A stretch of 64,000 bases of DNA from Nonomuraea turcica (GTDB taxonomy: Bacteria; Actinomycetota; Actinomycetes; Streptosporangiales; Streptosporangiaceae): the NCBI RefSeq assembly GCF_030718205.1, contig NZ_JAUZQF010000021.1, positions 124,001 through 188,000 of the forward strand, in the 5' to 3' direction. Shown here in pieces: positions 48,735 through 57,510 of the stretch. Every line of letters starts with the position of its first letter. Within the stretch, counting starts at the first letter, position 1. The position numbers and the translations under genes are program-made. Below the pieces are notes generated by a model that did no database searches, was not told the DNA's origin, and was given only the letters and a program-made list of their open reading frames with translations.

Positions 48735-49967
48735 GTGAGCTTGTTGCGCGATCACGACTTCCGCGGGTTGTTCCTGGCCGACAGCGCCAGCCAGGCGGGC
48801 GCCCAAATCCTCCTGCTGGCCCTGCCGCTGGTCGCGGTGTCGGCGCTGCGGGCCTCGGAGTTCGAGGTGGGGCTGCTGGCCGCGTGCCAGACGCTGGCGT
48901 TCGTGCTGATCGGGCTGCCCGCGGGAGCGATCGTGGACCGGTTGCGCAAACGCGTCGTCATGGTCGTCGCCGACTGGGCGCGGGCCGCGGCGCTCGCGTC
49001 GGTGCCGCTGGCGTGGTGGCTGGACGCGCTGACGATCCACCAGCTGTACGCGGTGGCGCTCGTGCTCGGGGTGTTCACCGTGTTCTTCGACGTGGCCTAC
49101 CAGAGCTACCTGCCGCACCTGGTCGGGCGGGAGCGGCTCGTGGCGGGCAACTCCTCGCTGGAGATCGTGCGCACGGTGGCCCAGCTCGGCGGACCCAGCG
49201 CGGGCGGCTACCTGATCCAGTTCCTCACCGCGCCCTTCGCGCTGAGCGTCACCGTGGCCGGGTTCGTCTGGTCGGCGCTGTGCCTGGGGAGGATCCGCAA
49301 GCGCGAGGAGCGCCAGGAGGCGCGCCGTGGCCACCTGGGCCGGGAGATCGCCGAAGGCGTCAGATTCGTGCTCGGGCACCCGCTGCTGCGCCGCATCACG
49401 GCCTGCACCGCCACCTCGAACCTGTTCTCGGCGATGGCCTTCCCGATGGTCCTGCTGTTGCTGGCCAGGGAGCTTGGGCTGGCCGCGGGCACGATCGGGC
49501 TGCTCATGGCCGCGGGTGGGGTCGGCGGGCTTGCCGGCGCGCTGGTCAACGCCAGGATCGCCCGGTGGCTCGGGCAGGGGCCGACGATGTGGGTGGCCAT
49601 CGCGCTGCCCGCGCCGCTGACGTTCGTGTTGCCGTGGCTGGAGGCCGACTGGCGCCTCCTGCTGTTCGGGCTGTACGAATTCGGCGTCGGGGCCTCCGTG
49701 GTGGTCTACAACGTCACCCAGCTCAGCTTCCGCCAGGCCATCACGCCCGAGCCGCTGCTCGGCCGGATGAACGCCACCATCCGCTTCGCCGTCTGGGGGA
49801 CGATGCCGCTGGGCGGAGTGATCGGTGGCGTGCTGGGCGAGGTGATCGGGGTGCGGAACACGCTCCTGGTGGCAGCGCTCGGGGGCTGCCTGGCGTTCCT
49901 GTGGCTGGTCACCTCGCCCCTGCGCTCGATGCGCGAGCTGCCCGTACCGGCGAGCGCCGGTCCGTAG
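48735..49967 (+). CDS. MFS transporter (putative efflux)
   Basis: Major facilitator of about 410 residues with twelve predicted helices, in the tetracycline/macrolide-efflux-like MFS_3 group: LLRDHDFRGLFLADSASQAG at the start, LPAGAIVDRLRKRVVM as motif A, FFDVAYQSYLPHLVGRERLVAGNS, and LGRMNATIRFAVWGTMPLGG. The GTG at 48735 is preferred because the sequence before it covers the promoter/operator; a TTG at 48699 is also open. Control by the divergent ArsR gene is likely. Confidence 0.83.
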   Translation: MSLLRDHDFRGLFLADSASQAGAQILLLALPLVAVSALRASEFEVGLLAACQTLAFVLIGLPAGAIVDRLRKRVVMVVADWARAAALASVPLAWWLDALTIHQLYAVALVLGVFTVFFDVAYQSYLPHLVGRERLVAGNSSLEIVRTVAQLGGPSAGGYLIQFLTAPFALSVTVAGFVWSALCLGRIRKREERQEARRGHLGREIAEGVRFVLGHPLLRRITACTATSNLFSAMAFPMVLLLLARELGLAAGTIGLLMAAGGVGGLAGALVNARIARWLGQGPTMWVAIALPAPLTFVLPWLEADWRLLLFGLYEFGVGASVVVYNVTQLSFRQAITPEPLLGRMNATIRFAVWGTMPLGGVIGGVLGEVIGVRNTLLVAALGGCLAFLWLVTSPLRSMRELPVPASAGP

Positions 49968-50082
49968 TCGCCCACCCCGGATCCGGTTCCGCCGGGCCCG
50001 ATCGTAGGCCGTCGGCCGGTTGTGAGCCGCAGCGGCGATTATCGGCGCGCATCCGCGGCCCGGACGTGCCAGTCTTGAACAC

Positions 50083-51345
50083 GTGCTGCCGGACCGCCCA
50101 ACCAAACTCGTGCCGCCCGTGCTGGCCAGGATGGCCGCGTGGTGCGTGTGCCTGATCCTCGTCGGCGTGGTCGTCTATTTCTTCGCCCTGGTCATCGCCC
50201 GGCTCACGTTCGTGGCGCTGCCGGTGGCGATCGCGCTGCTGCTGACCGCGCTGCTGTTCCCGTTGACCAACCGCCTGCGGAAGGCGGGCATACGGCCGAT
50301 CTACGCCACGTGGATCACCATGGTGGTGGCCCTGGCCGTGCTCATCGGCACCGGCTGGCTGGTCGGGGCGCGGGCCAGCGAGGAGTTCCCCAACCTGGTC
50401 AGGCAGGTGCAGGCGACCGCTCGCGACGTGCAGCACTGGCTGATCACCGGTCCGCTGCACCTCGAGCAGGCGCAGATCACGGCGTACGTCGACGAGCTCG
50501 CCAAGATCGTCGACACGCAACGCCAGGCCATCGGCGGCACCGTGCTGAGCGCCGGCGCGGCCGCCCTCGAGGTGCTCGCGTCCATAGTGCTCCTGTTGTT
50601 CGTGACGTTCTTCCTGCTCAAGGACGGCGACCGGATCTGGGCGTGGTTCCTGAGGGGATTCGGCCGGATGGCGCCGCGCGTGGACCGGGCGGGGCGGGCC
50701 GCGTGGCTCACGCTCTCCCACTACGTGCAGGGCACCGTGGCGGTGGCCGCGGTGCACGGGCTGATCATGGGCATCGTGCTGGCCGGCATGGGGGTGCCCC
50801 TGTGGGCGCCGCTGGCGGTGCTGATCTTCTTCGCCAGCTTCATCCCGATCGTCGGCATCTTCTTCGCCGGCGCGGTGGCCACGCTCGTCACGCTGGGTGC
50901 TAAGGGGCTCGTGCTCGCGCTGGTCTTCCTCGGGATCCTCATCGTGGAGCAGCAGCTGGAAAACCATGTGCTGCAGCCGCTCATCGTGGGGCGGGCGCTC
51001 AACTTCCATCCGCTGGCGATCATCCTGGTGCTGTCCATCGGGGGCATCCTGGCGGGCATCGCCGGGGCGGCCGTGGCCGTGCCGGTGGCGGCGGTGCTCT
51101 ACCGGGCCCTGCCGGAGCTCAGGCACGAGCCGCCGGCCCTGCCGCCGCCGCCCGAGGACCATGTCGAGCCACCGCCCGGCGGCGAGCCGCCGCGCCCTGC
51201 ACCCGGGCCTGCACCCCGGCCTGTTCCCGCAGAGGACACGCCGCCCGCGGCACGGCCGCCTTCGGCCGGCGGGACCCCTCCCGCGGGCGGAACTCGGTCG
51301 GAGCACGAACGCGGAACGGGCACAGCGCGCACCGAAGACGCGTAA
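50083..51345 (+). CDS. AI-2E family transporter
   Basis: Membrane protein of 420 residues of the AI-2E (TqsA/YdiK/PerM) family. About eight helices are seen, with the family region FFLLKDGDRIWAWF, YVQGTVAVAAVHGLIMG, ASFIPIVGIFFAGAVA and LENHVLQPLIVGRALNFHP. After residue 345 comes a Pro/Gly-rich cytoplasmic tail of 75 residues that is unique in composition. Family members export signal molecules, or act as Na+/H+ antiporters; substrate not determinable. GTG start at 50083. Confidence 0.87.
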   Translation: MLPDRPTKLVPPVLARMAAWCVCLILVGVVVYFFALVIARLTFVALPVAIALLLTALLFPLTNRLRKAGIRPIYATWITMVVALAVLIGTGWLVGARASEEFPNLVRQVQATARDVQHWLITGPLHLEQAQITAYVDELAKIVDTQRQAIGGTVLSAGAAALEVLASIVLLLFVTFFLLKDGDRIWAWFLRGFGRMAPRVDRAGRAAWLTLSHYVQGTVAVAAVHGLIMGIVLAGMGVPLWAPLAVLIFFASFIPIVGIFFAGAVATLVTLGAKGLVLALVFLGILIVEQQLENHVLQPLIVGRALNFHPLAIILVLSIGGILAGIAGAAVAVPVAAVLYRALPELRHEPPALPPPPEDHVEPPPGGEPPRPAPGPAPRPVPAEDTPPAARPPSAGGTPPAGGTRSEHERGTGTARTEDA

Positions 51346-51439
51346 GGCATGGGCGTGGCGCGTGCCGTGGACGGCCGGTGTGAGGCGGAGCGCGGACCCG
51401 GGACGGGCAGGGCCGGGACACGGAGTAACCTCGTCACCC

Positions 51440-51991
51440 GTGACCCGTTCCTCCCTCACCACCCCGCCACACGGCGCCGGTGTGCCCGCGGCGCACCCCG
51501 ACGCGCCGCCGGGCACCCACCTGGGCTCCCATTACAGCCGCTGCTTCGGGTGCGGCGATGACCACCCGACCGGCCTGCACCTCACGGCCAGGACCCCCGA
51601 CGGCGCGACCGTCGAGGCCGAGTTCACGGTAGGGGAGGCGCACCAGGGCGCACCCATGCTGGCGCACGGCGGCGTGCTGGCCGCCGCCATGGATGAGGTC
51701 ATCGGTATGTCTGTTTACCTGTTCCGCAAGCCCTATGTGACGGGACGGCTGGAGACCGACTACCTTCTCCCCGTTCCCGTGGGCACGACACTCCACCTGC
51801 GCGCCTGGTGCAACGGCATCGCGGGCAGGAAGGCGTACCTTGAGGCAGAGGGGCGCATCGGCGCCCCCGACGGACCGGTCGCCGTCCGCGCGGCAGCGCT
51901 GTTCATCGAGGTGAATATGGAGCACTTCGCCAAGCACGGCGACCTGGCCGCCATCGCCGCAGAGCACCAGGACTACGAGGTGAACCCTTGA
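51440..51991 (+). CDS. PaaI-family (hotdog) thioesterase-like protein
   Basis: A 183-residue hotdog-fold protein with the subgroup signature CFGCGDDHPTGLHL near residue 36 and the active-site helix APMLAHGGVLAAAMDEVIG. The strand following reads VTGRLETDYLLPVPVGTTL. Acyl-CoA thioester hydrolysis is likely, substrate unknown. GTG at 51440 is the first start after an in-frame run that belongs to the previous gene's shadow; the first 25 residues are unconserved. Its stop overlaps the TTG start of dut, so the two are coupled. Confidence 0.8.
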   Translation: MTRSSLTTPPHGAGVPAAHPDAPPGTHLGSHYSRCFGCGDDHPTGLHLTARTPDGATVEAEFTVGEAHQGAPMLAHGGVLAAAMDEVIGMSVYLFRKPYVTGRLETDYLLPVPVGTTLHLRAWCNGIAGRKAYLEAEGRIGAPDGPVAVRAAALFIEVNMEHFAKHGDLAAIAAEHQDYEVNP

Positions 51992-52428
51992 GCAACGTGG
52001 AGGTCCTCATCCACCGGCTCGACGCCGAGCTGCCGATGCCGTCCTATGCCCATCCGGGAGACGCGGGCGCCGATCTCTACGCGGCTGAGGACGTCGAGCT
52101 GCTGCCCGGCGAGCGGGCCGTGGTCGGGACGGGCGTGGCGATCGCCCTCCCCGACGGCTATGCGGCGTTCGTCCATCCGCGCTCGGGGCTGGCGGCCAGG
52201 CACGGGGTCACCATGGTCAACGCGCCCGGCACGGTCGACGCCGGCTACCGGGGCGAGATCAAGGTGACGTTGATCAACACGGACGCCAAGGAGCCGTTCC
52301 GGCTCCAGCGCGGCGACCGCGTGGCGCAACTCGTGATCCAGCGGGTCGAGCGTGCGGCGTTCTCCGAGGTCGAGCGCCTGCCGGGCTCGGTGCGCGGCGC
52401 GAACGGCTTCGGATCGACCGGACGTTGA
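51988..52428 (+). CDS. dut: dUTP diphosphatase
   Basis: Trimeric dUTPase that removes dUTP and makes dUMP for thymidylate. All five motifs occur in 146 residues: AHPGDAGADLYA, PRSGLAARHG, NAPGTVDAGYRGEI, RGDRVAQLVI and RGANGFGSTGR. The TTG start at 51988 overlaps the thioesterase stop (TTGA). It heads the conserved actinobacterial run dut-DUF3710-OB fold-DUF3159. Confidence 0.95.
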   Translation: MSNVEVLIHRLDAELPMPSYAHPGDAGADLYAAEDVELLPGERAVVGTGVAIALPDGYAAFVHPRSGLAARHGVTMVNAPGTVDAGYRGEIKVTLINTDAKEPFRLQRGDRVAQLVIQRVERAAFSEVERLPGSVRGANGFGSTGR

Positions 52429-52474
52429 CGGACGGGCCGTTCCGCGGCCCAAGCGAACAGGGAGAGTGACTAAA

Positions 52475-53125
52475 GTGTTCCGACGTCGTCGTCGGCATGA
52501 GCAGCCGGAGCAGGCGGCCGCGCACGAGCAGGAGCCTGCCGTCCCCACGCGGGAGTCCGGCCCCTGGGACGCCGACGAGCCTCACCCGGACACCGACAGG
52601 ATCGACTACGGCGGGCTGCGGCTGCCGGACATCCCCGATTTCGACCTACGGCCGGCCACGGTCGGCGACCAGCACGTCAGCGTCGTCGTCCGCTACGACG
52701 ACAGCATGCTGTCGCTGCAGGCGCTGGCCGCCCCGCGCAGTTCGGGCCTGTGGGACGATGTGAAGACCAAGATCCGGACGCAGGCGAAGGACCTGGAAGA
52801 GCGGGAAGGCCCGTTCGGCACCGAACTGAGCGGCGAGGTCAAGGCCGCCGACGGCACCGTCATGCCGGTCCGTTACCTCGGCATCGACGGCCCACGATGG
52901 CTCCTGCTGGCGCTGATCTCCGGCAAGGCCGCGCGCGACGAGGCGGTCTTCGAGGCGTTCGCCGACTTCATCAAGGATGTCGTGGTGGTCCGCGGCGACG
53001 AGCCGATGGCCCGGGAGGAGCCGATCCCGCTGCGCCGGCCCAATGAGCAGACCGGCGAGAAGGCCGAGGAGCGGCCCGGCTACGACCCCTTCCGACGAGG
53101 ACCTGAAATCAGCGAGATTCGCTAA
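52475..53125 (+). CDS. DUF3710 family protein
   Basis: Actinobacterial protein of unknown function, 216 residues, next to dut as in mycobacteria. A charged leader (FRRRRRHEQPEQ) precedes the domain: DYGGLRLPDIPDFDLRP, then SGLWDDVKTKI, GPFGTELSGEV and FIGIDGPRW-like YLGIDGPRWLLLALISG. The C-terminus is acidic and Pro-rich. The GTG at 52475 follows GGGAGAG; extension to 52352 would enter dut. No enzymatic motif is seen. Confidence 0.87.
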   Translation: MFRRRRRHEQPEQAAAHEQEPAVPTRESGPWDADEPHPDTDRIDYGGLRLPDIPDFDLRPATVGDQHVSVVVRYDDSMLSLQALAAPRSSGLWDDVKTKIRTQAKDLEEREGPFGTELSGEVKAADGTVMPVRYLGIDGPRWLLLALISGKAARDEAVFEAFADFIKDVVVVRGDEPMAREEPIPLRRPNEQTGEKAEERPGYDPFRRGPEISEIR

Positions 53126-53154
53126 GGGCTGACATTCGCATAGGCTGATTCATC

Positions 53155-53541
53155 ATGAGTACGGCAGAGCCCCCCAAACGCGGGGGATTGCGCGGCTTCT
53201 TCAGCCGGCTGGCATCCCCGCAGTCCGAGATCGAGGCCCAGGAGCTGCGGGAAGACGCCGATGAGGTCGGCGCGACGCCGATCGCGTCGTGTGGCGGCCG
53301 ACGGCGCTTCTGCGTAGCGGGTACGCTACGTACGGTGACGCTGCGTCCAAGGGGCGGTGCCCCCGCTCTCGAAGCCGAGCTCTACGACGGGTCAGATGTC
53401 ATCGACCTGGTGTGGCTCGGCCGCCGCAAGATCGCGGGCATCGAGCCCGGCCGCACGGTCAAGGCCGAGGGCCTGGTCAGCATGCAGGACGGGCGCAAGG
53501 TGATGTTCAATCCACGCTACGAGCTGCGCCCAGGGAGTTGA
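53155..53541 (+). CDS. OB-fold nucleic acid-binding domain protein
   Basis: A 128-residue protein with a charged N-terminus and a C-terminal OB fold (about 55-125): FCVAGTLRTVTLRP, ALEAELYDGSDVIDLVWLGRR, IEPGRTVKAEGLVS. It is homologous (from memory) to mycobacterial Rv2694c, in the same position between DUF3710 and DUF3159. Nucleic-acid binding is the family expectation; the biological role is unknown. It starts 29 bases after DUF3710. Confidence 0.87.
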   Translation: MSTAEPPKRGGLRGFFSRLASPQSEIEAQELREDADEVGATPIASCGGRRRFCVAGTLRTVTLRPRGGAPALEAELYDGSDVIDLVWLGRRKIAGIEPGRTVKAEGLVSMQDGRKVMFNPRYELRPGS

Positions 53542-53545
53542 CCAG

Positions 53546-54217
53546 GTGAGTGCTGAGGCGGAAGAGGTCGCCCACGACACCGTGGAAGCGGCGGTGCGAG
53601 CGCAGCTCGCCAAGGCGTTGGGTGGGGTGCGCGGCATCCTCGAGGCGGCGATCCCGACGATCGCGTTCACGGTGTCCTGGATCTCCACCGAGGACCTCAA
53701 ACTGTCGCTCATCATCAGCATCTCGCTGGCGGTCGTGCTGCTGGTGGCCAGGATCGTGCAGCGGTCCAGCCCGCAGTTCGTGATCAACAGCTTGATCGGC
53801 ATCGCGATCGGCTGGTTCTTCGCCAGCCGATCAGGCGACGCGAAAGACTTCTTCCTGCCCGGCATCCTGTGGAACGCCGCCTACATGGTGGGGATGCTGC
53901 TGTCGATCGTCACCCGGTGGCCGGTCGTGGGCTTCCTGATCGGCTCGGTCACCAACGACCCGACCGGCTGGCACAAGGATCCGGGCATCGTGAGGCTCTG
54001 CACGCGGCTGACGTGGCTGCTCATGCTGCCGTGCGCGGTCAGGGTGGCGGTGCAGGGGCCGGTCTACCTGTTCGGCGGCGGGGACCAGGCGGTGGCGGCG
54101 CTCGGGGTCGCCAAGATCGCAATGGGCTGGCCGCTCCAGGTGGCCGCGCTCGCCGCGATGCTCTGGGTCCTGGGCCGCGGCCGCACTCCGATCAAACCCC
54201 CGGTCGCCCCAGCCTGA
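53546..54217 (+). CDS. DUF3159 family membrane protein
   Basis: A 223-residue integral membrane protein with about five helices. Typical family sequence is LAKALGGVRGILEAAIPTIAF, split here as LAKALGGVRGI and EAAIPTIAF, then NSLIGIAIGWFFA and SVTNDPTGWHKDP. It follows the OB-fold gene by four bases and ends ten bases before the convergent sigma factor gene. Related to mycobacterial Rv2693c. Function unknown; intracellular septation protein A-like topology has been noted for this group. Confidence 0.88.
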   Translation: MSAEAEEVAHDTVEAAVRAQLAKALGGVRGILEAAIPTIAFTVSWISTEDLKLSLIISISLAVVLLVARIVQRSSPQFVINSLIGIAIGWFFASRSGDAKDFFLPGILWNAAYMVGMLLSIVTRWPVVGFLIGSVTNDPTGWHKDPGIVRLCTRLTWLLMLPCAVRVAVQGPVYLFGGGDQAVAALGVAKIAMGWPLQVAALAAMLWVLGRGRTPIKPPVAPA

Positions 54218-54227
54218 CGCCGCGCGG

Positions 54228-55487
54228 TCAGGCTGACAGCGCGGCGGCGCGCTCCAGGAACAGCTCGCGCTCGCGTGCGTTCCGGGTCAGCTTGGCTGCG
54301 TGGCGGAACTCGGCGGCCGCCTCCTCCGCCCGCCCCAGCTTGGCCAGCAGGTCCCCGCGGACGGCAGGCAGGTGCGCGTAATCCCGCAGGGCGCGCTCGT
54401 CCCTGAGGGCGTCGGCGAGCTCCAGCCCGCGTGCGGGTCCGTAGGCCATGCCGACCGCGACCGCGCGGTTCAGCTCGACGATCGGCGAGGGCGTGAGGTG
54501 AGCCAGCAGCCGATACAGCGCGGCGATGCGCTCCCAGTCGGTGGCATCCGGCTTCAGCGCGCGGGCGTGGCAGGCGGCGATGGCGGCCTGGAGCCCGTAC
54601 GGCCCGAGCGTGCCCAGATCCTCGGCGCGGCGCAGCGCGTCCAGACCACGACGGACGAGCAGCCGGTCCCACCGGCTGCGGTCTTGGTCGAGCAGGAGGA
54701 TGGGGGAGCCGTCCCCGGCGGTTCTGGCCGGGATCCGCGAGGCCTGGAGCTCCATGAGCGCCAGCAGGCCGTGCACCTCGGGTTCGGCAGGCATGAGGCC
54801 GGCCAGGATGCGGCCGAGGCGCATGGCCTCCTGGCACAACGACGGGCGGATCCAGTCCTCGCCGGAGGTCGCCGCGTACCCCTCATTGAAGATCAGGTAG
54901 ATGACCTCCAGGATGGAGGCCAGCCGTTCCGGTAGCTCGGCGGGCGGCGGCAGCTCGATGGGGATCTTCTGGTCGGCGAGGGTGCGTTTGGCGCGGGAGA
55001 TGCGCTGGCCGACGGTGGGCTCGGGGACGAGGAAAGCGCGGGCGATCTCGGCGGTGGACAGGCCGCCGAGCAGGCGCAGGGTGAGCGCGAGCCGGCCCTC
55101 GGCAGGCACTGCGGGGTGGCAGGCGGTGAAGATGAGGCGGAGCAGGTCGTCGCCGATGTGATCGTCGAGGGCGTCGTCGAGCTCGGCTTCGGCCGTTTCC
55201 TGACGGAGCTCCATGTCGCGGCCCACCTCTTGCAGCTTGCGCTGGTAGGTGTCGCGGCGGCGGAACTGGTCGATGGCGCGGTGCTTGGCGGTGAGCGTCA
55301 GCCAGGCGCCCGGATTGTCGGGCACACCCTTGCGGGGCCACTCTTCGAGCGCCGCCACCAACGCGTCCTGGGCCAGCTCTTCGGCCAGGGCGAGGTCGCC
55401 CGTCATGCGGGCCAGGGCGGCGATGACGCGGGCGGACTCGATCCGCCAGACCGCCTCCACCGCCCGATGGGAATCGGCTACCGTCAT
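54228..55487 (-). CDS. ECF sigma factor, ECF42-type with C-terminal extension
   Basis: Extracytoplasmic-function sigma factor of 419 residues. Region 2 covers about residues 10-80 (DLALAEELAQDALVAALEEW, in parts AEELAQDALVAAL) and region 4 about 110-180 (LRLLGGLSTAEIARAFL). The remaining 230 residues form an alpha-helical, TPR-like C-terminal domain typical of ECF42, which needs it for activity and lacks an anti-sigma factor. The diagnostic DGPF-motif gene lies immediately upstream in the same direction. ATG 55487 has AGGA upstream; ATG 55508 is an alternative. Confidence 0.88.
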   Translation of the reverse strand: MTVADSHRAVEAVWRIESARVIAALARMTGDLALAEELAQDALVAALEEWPRKGVPDNPGAWLTLTAKHRAIDQFRRRDTYQRKLQEVGRDMELRQETAEAELDDALDDHIGDDLLRLIFTACHPAVPAEGRLALTLRLLGGLSTAEIARAFLVPEPTVGQRISRAKRTLADQKIPIELPPPAELPERLASILEVIYLIFNEGYAATSGEDWIRPSLCQEAMRLGRILAGLMPAEPEVHGLLALMELQASRIPARTAGDGSPILLLDQDRSRWDRLLVRRGLDALRRAEDLGTLGPYGLQAAIAACHARALKPDATDWERIAALYRLLAHLTPSPIVELNRAVAVGMAYGPARGLELADALRDERALRDYAHLPAVRGDLLAKLGRAEEAAAEFRHAAKLTRNARERELFLERAAALSA

Positions 55488-55557
55488 GCGTCCTGAATAC
55501 AGCATCCGGCCGCGGACCCGCGCGTTCGCGGTCCGCGGCCGGTGGGGTGCTGGGGTG

Positions 55558-55932
55558 TCAGGCCGGTGGGGCGAAGTCCGCCGGCGAGAACAGCCGCAGC
55601 ACGTCCGCCTGGCCCTCCCATCCCAGCCACAGGTCACGGTGCAGCTTGATGAAGCGGGAGGTCCACTCCACGGCCTCTTCCTTGGTCTTGACCTCATACA
55701 GTGCGTAGCTGATCATTTCCTTGGCCTCGGCGAACGGCCCGTCGCTCACGGCCAGGCGGCCGCCGCTCACCTCGACCCGCGCCCCCTCGGAGCTGGGGGC
55801 CAGACCGCTCTGGTCGAGCAGGGCCCCGGCCTCGGTGGCCTCCTGGCCGAGTTTGAAGATGGCCTCCATGAGGTCGGCCGGCGGTGGCCCGTCGGGCTGG
55901 GCGGCGACCTTGAGCGTGACCAAGTAGCGCAT
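55558..55932 (-). CDS. YCII-related DGPF-motif protein
   Basis: A 124-residue ferredoxin-like-fold protein of the YCII family. The motif SDGPFAEAKEMI (near residue 63) defines it. DGPF proteins are the conserved partners and usual targets of ECF42 sigma factors; their biochemical role is unknown. It is 70 bases upstream of the sigma gene and 52 downstream of the DUF998-like gene, all on the minus strand. Confidence 0.88.
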   Translation of the reverse strand: MRYLVTLKVAAQPDGPPPADLMEAIFKLGQEATEAGALLDQSGLAPSSEGARVEVSGGRLAVSDGPFAEAKEMISYALYEVKTKEEAVEWTSRFIKLHRDLWLGWEGQADVLRLFSPADFAPPA

Positions 55933-55984
55933 CGTGCGTTGCCTTTCTTCGTTGGGTGGGGACGTCAGGTCTTCGTAGGGGGAG

Positions 55985-56650
55985 TCAGGCGGTCTGGCGG
56001 GACAGGCTCAGCGACAGTAGCGACAGCCAGCTCCAGATCGCCACGATGCCGGCGATGAACGCCAGGTTGGCCCAGGCGACGCCGCCGCCGGCGGCGATGC
56101 CCGCGAACGAGCCGATGAAGAGCGTGCCGGTGACCCGGGAGTACAGGGCCCAGCCCTTGCGGTCCTCGCGGGCCTGCCGGGAGGCGATGACGAAGCAGGC
56201 CGCGGCCATGCACAGGAATCCGACGCCGCCGACGGCCATGTGCAGGGTCCCTGACAGGGTGACCGTGCCGGGGCCTTCGGGGGTTCCCGGGGGGAAGCCC
56301 ATCGCGGGGTCGGCGGGGAAGATCGCGGCGCCGATCATGCTAGCCCCGAACGCGCCGACCAGGATCGGCGCCCAGCGCGCGCCGCGCCCGGGGGACAGGC
56401 TGCGACGCAGGCCGACGGCGGCGGCGATGGTGGCCAGCGCGGTGAGGACGAAGTTCGTGGTCTGGATCCAGCCGAGCTCGCCGTTGGCCAGGAAGCTCCA
56501 GGGGTGACGGGCCAGGTCGAAGCCCTCCCGGGTGAGCGCTTGCGCCAGGGCCACGATCACGTACGTGGGGCCGGCCACGATGCCGCAGCCGAGCAGCAGA
56601 CGCCGGGTGGAGAGGGGGCGGGCGGGGGAGTGGGCAAGCTGCTGGGTCAT
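55985..56650 (-). CDS. DUF998-like membrane protein
   Basis: A 221-residue protein with six or so transmembrane helices. Sequence landmarks are LLLGCGIVAGPTYVIVALAQ, HPWSFLANGELGWIQTTNF, FPADPAMGFPPGTP and LHMAVGGVGFLCMA, which fit DUF998. It is the first gene of the probable DUF998-DGPF-ECF42 operon, so it may be part of the sigma factor's regulon. The ATG at 56650 has GCGAGG upstream; longer frames continue into the TrkA genes and are not real. Confidence 0.82.
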   Translation of the reverse strand: MTQQLAHSPARPLSTRRLLLGCGIVAGPTYVIVALAQALTREGFDLARHPWSFLANGELGWIQTTNFVLTALATIAAAVGLRRSLSPGRGARWAPILVGAFGASMIGAAIFPADPAMGFPPGTPEGPGTVTLSGTLHMAVGGVGFLCMAAACFVIASRQAREDRKGWALYSRVTGTLFIGSFAGIAAGGGVAWANLAFIAGIVAIWSWLSLLSLSLSRQTA

Positions 56651-56794
56651 GGTCGTCAACCTCGCATCGGCGGGGCCGGCTCTTCCGGCCCACTGGATAC
56701 GCTGCGAACGAGGCGAGGCGGTTTCGACACGCGCCCACAGATTTTTTGCAAGATTTTTGGTGGTCCGTAGTGCCGCTCGGCTGAGACGGCAAGA

Positions 56795-56824
56795 AGCGCC
56801 GCCAGGCGAGAACCTGGCGGCGCT
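56795..56824 (-). terminator. Terminator of the TrkA operon
   Basis: A perfect 12-base-pair stem, AGCGCCGCCAGG / CCTGGCGGCGCT, with a CGAGAA loop, 27 bases after the stop of the leftward TrkA gene at 56851. Confidence 0.75.
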
Positions 56825-56850
56825 CGGCAGACCCCGGCGGGCGCCCTGCC

Positions 56851-57510
56851 CTAGTGCAGGGACAGGAGGTGGGCGAGCTCCTGCTCCACTTCCTGGTTGG
56901 CGACGAACAGCAGCTCGTCCCCCGCCTCCAGCGGATCGTCCGCGGTCGGCACCAGGACCCGGCCCTCGCGCAGGATCGCCACCAGCGCCGCGTCCACCGG
57001 CCACGGCACCGAGCCGGCTCGCTGGCCGACCACCGGCGCGTCCTCGGCCAGCGTCAGCTCCACCAGGTTGGCCTGGCCCTGGCGGAAGGTCATCAGGCGG
57101 ACCAGGTCGCCGACGCTCACCGCCTCCTCCACCAGCGCGCTCAGCAGGCGCGGGGTCGAGACGGCCACGTCGACGCCCCACGACTCGTTGAACAGCCACT
57201 CGTTGTTGGGGTGGTTGATCCTGGCCACCACGCGGGGCACGCCGTATTCGGTCTTGGCCAGCAGCGACACGACCAGGTTGACCTTGTCGTCGCCGGAGGA
57301 GGCGACGACAACGTGGCAGTTGTTGAGACCGGCCTCGTCCAGCGACGCGATCTCGCAGGCGTCGGCGAGCAGCCATTCGGCGCGCGGCACGCTGTCGATC
57401 TTGATGGCGGCGGGGTCGACGTCGATGAGCAGGACCTCGTGGCCGTTCTCCAGGAGCTCGGCCGCGATGGAACGGCCGACGGCCCCCGCTCCGGCGATGG
57501 CGATGCGCAT
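56851..57510 (-). CDS. TrkA/RCK potassium-channel regulatory subunit (second of pair)
   Basis: Cytoplasmic RCK protein of 219 residues: N-terminal NAD-binding TrkA-N domain (MRIAIAGAGAVGRSIAAELL, in parts GAGAVGRSIA) and C-terminal TrkA-C domain from about residue 135. It gates potassium transport in response to nucleotides. The ATG overlaps the stop of the first RCK gene (TGATG). It corresponds to the CeoB/CeoC pair of mycobacteria. No TrkH/TrkG pore protein is in the window; the divergent APC permease may be the partner. Confidence 0.9.
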   Translation of the reverse strand: MRIAIAGAGAVGRSIAAELLENGHEVLLIDVDPAAIKIDSVPRAEWLLADACEIASLDEAGLNNCHVVVASSGDDKVNLVVSLLAKTEYGVPRVVARINHPNNEWLFNESWGVDVAVSTPRLLSALVEEAVSVGDLVRLMTFRQGQANLVELTLAEDAPVVGQRAGSVPWPVDAALVAILREGRVLVPTADDPLEAGDELLFVANQEVEQELAHLLSLH

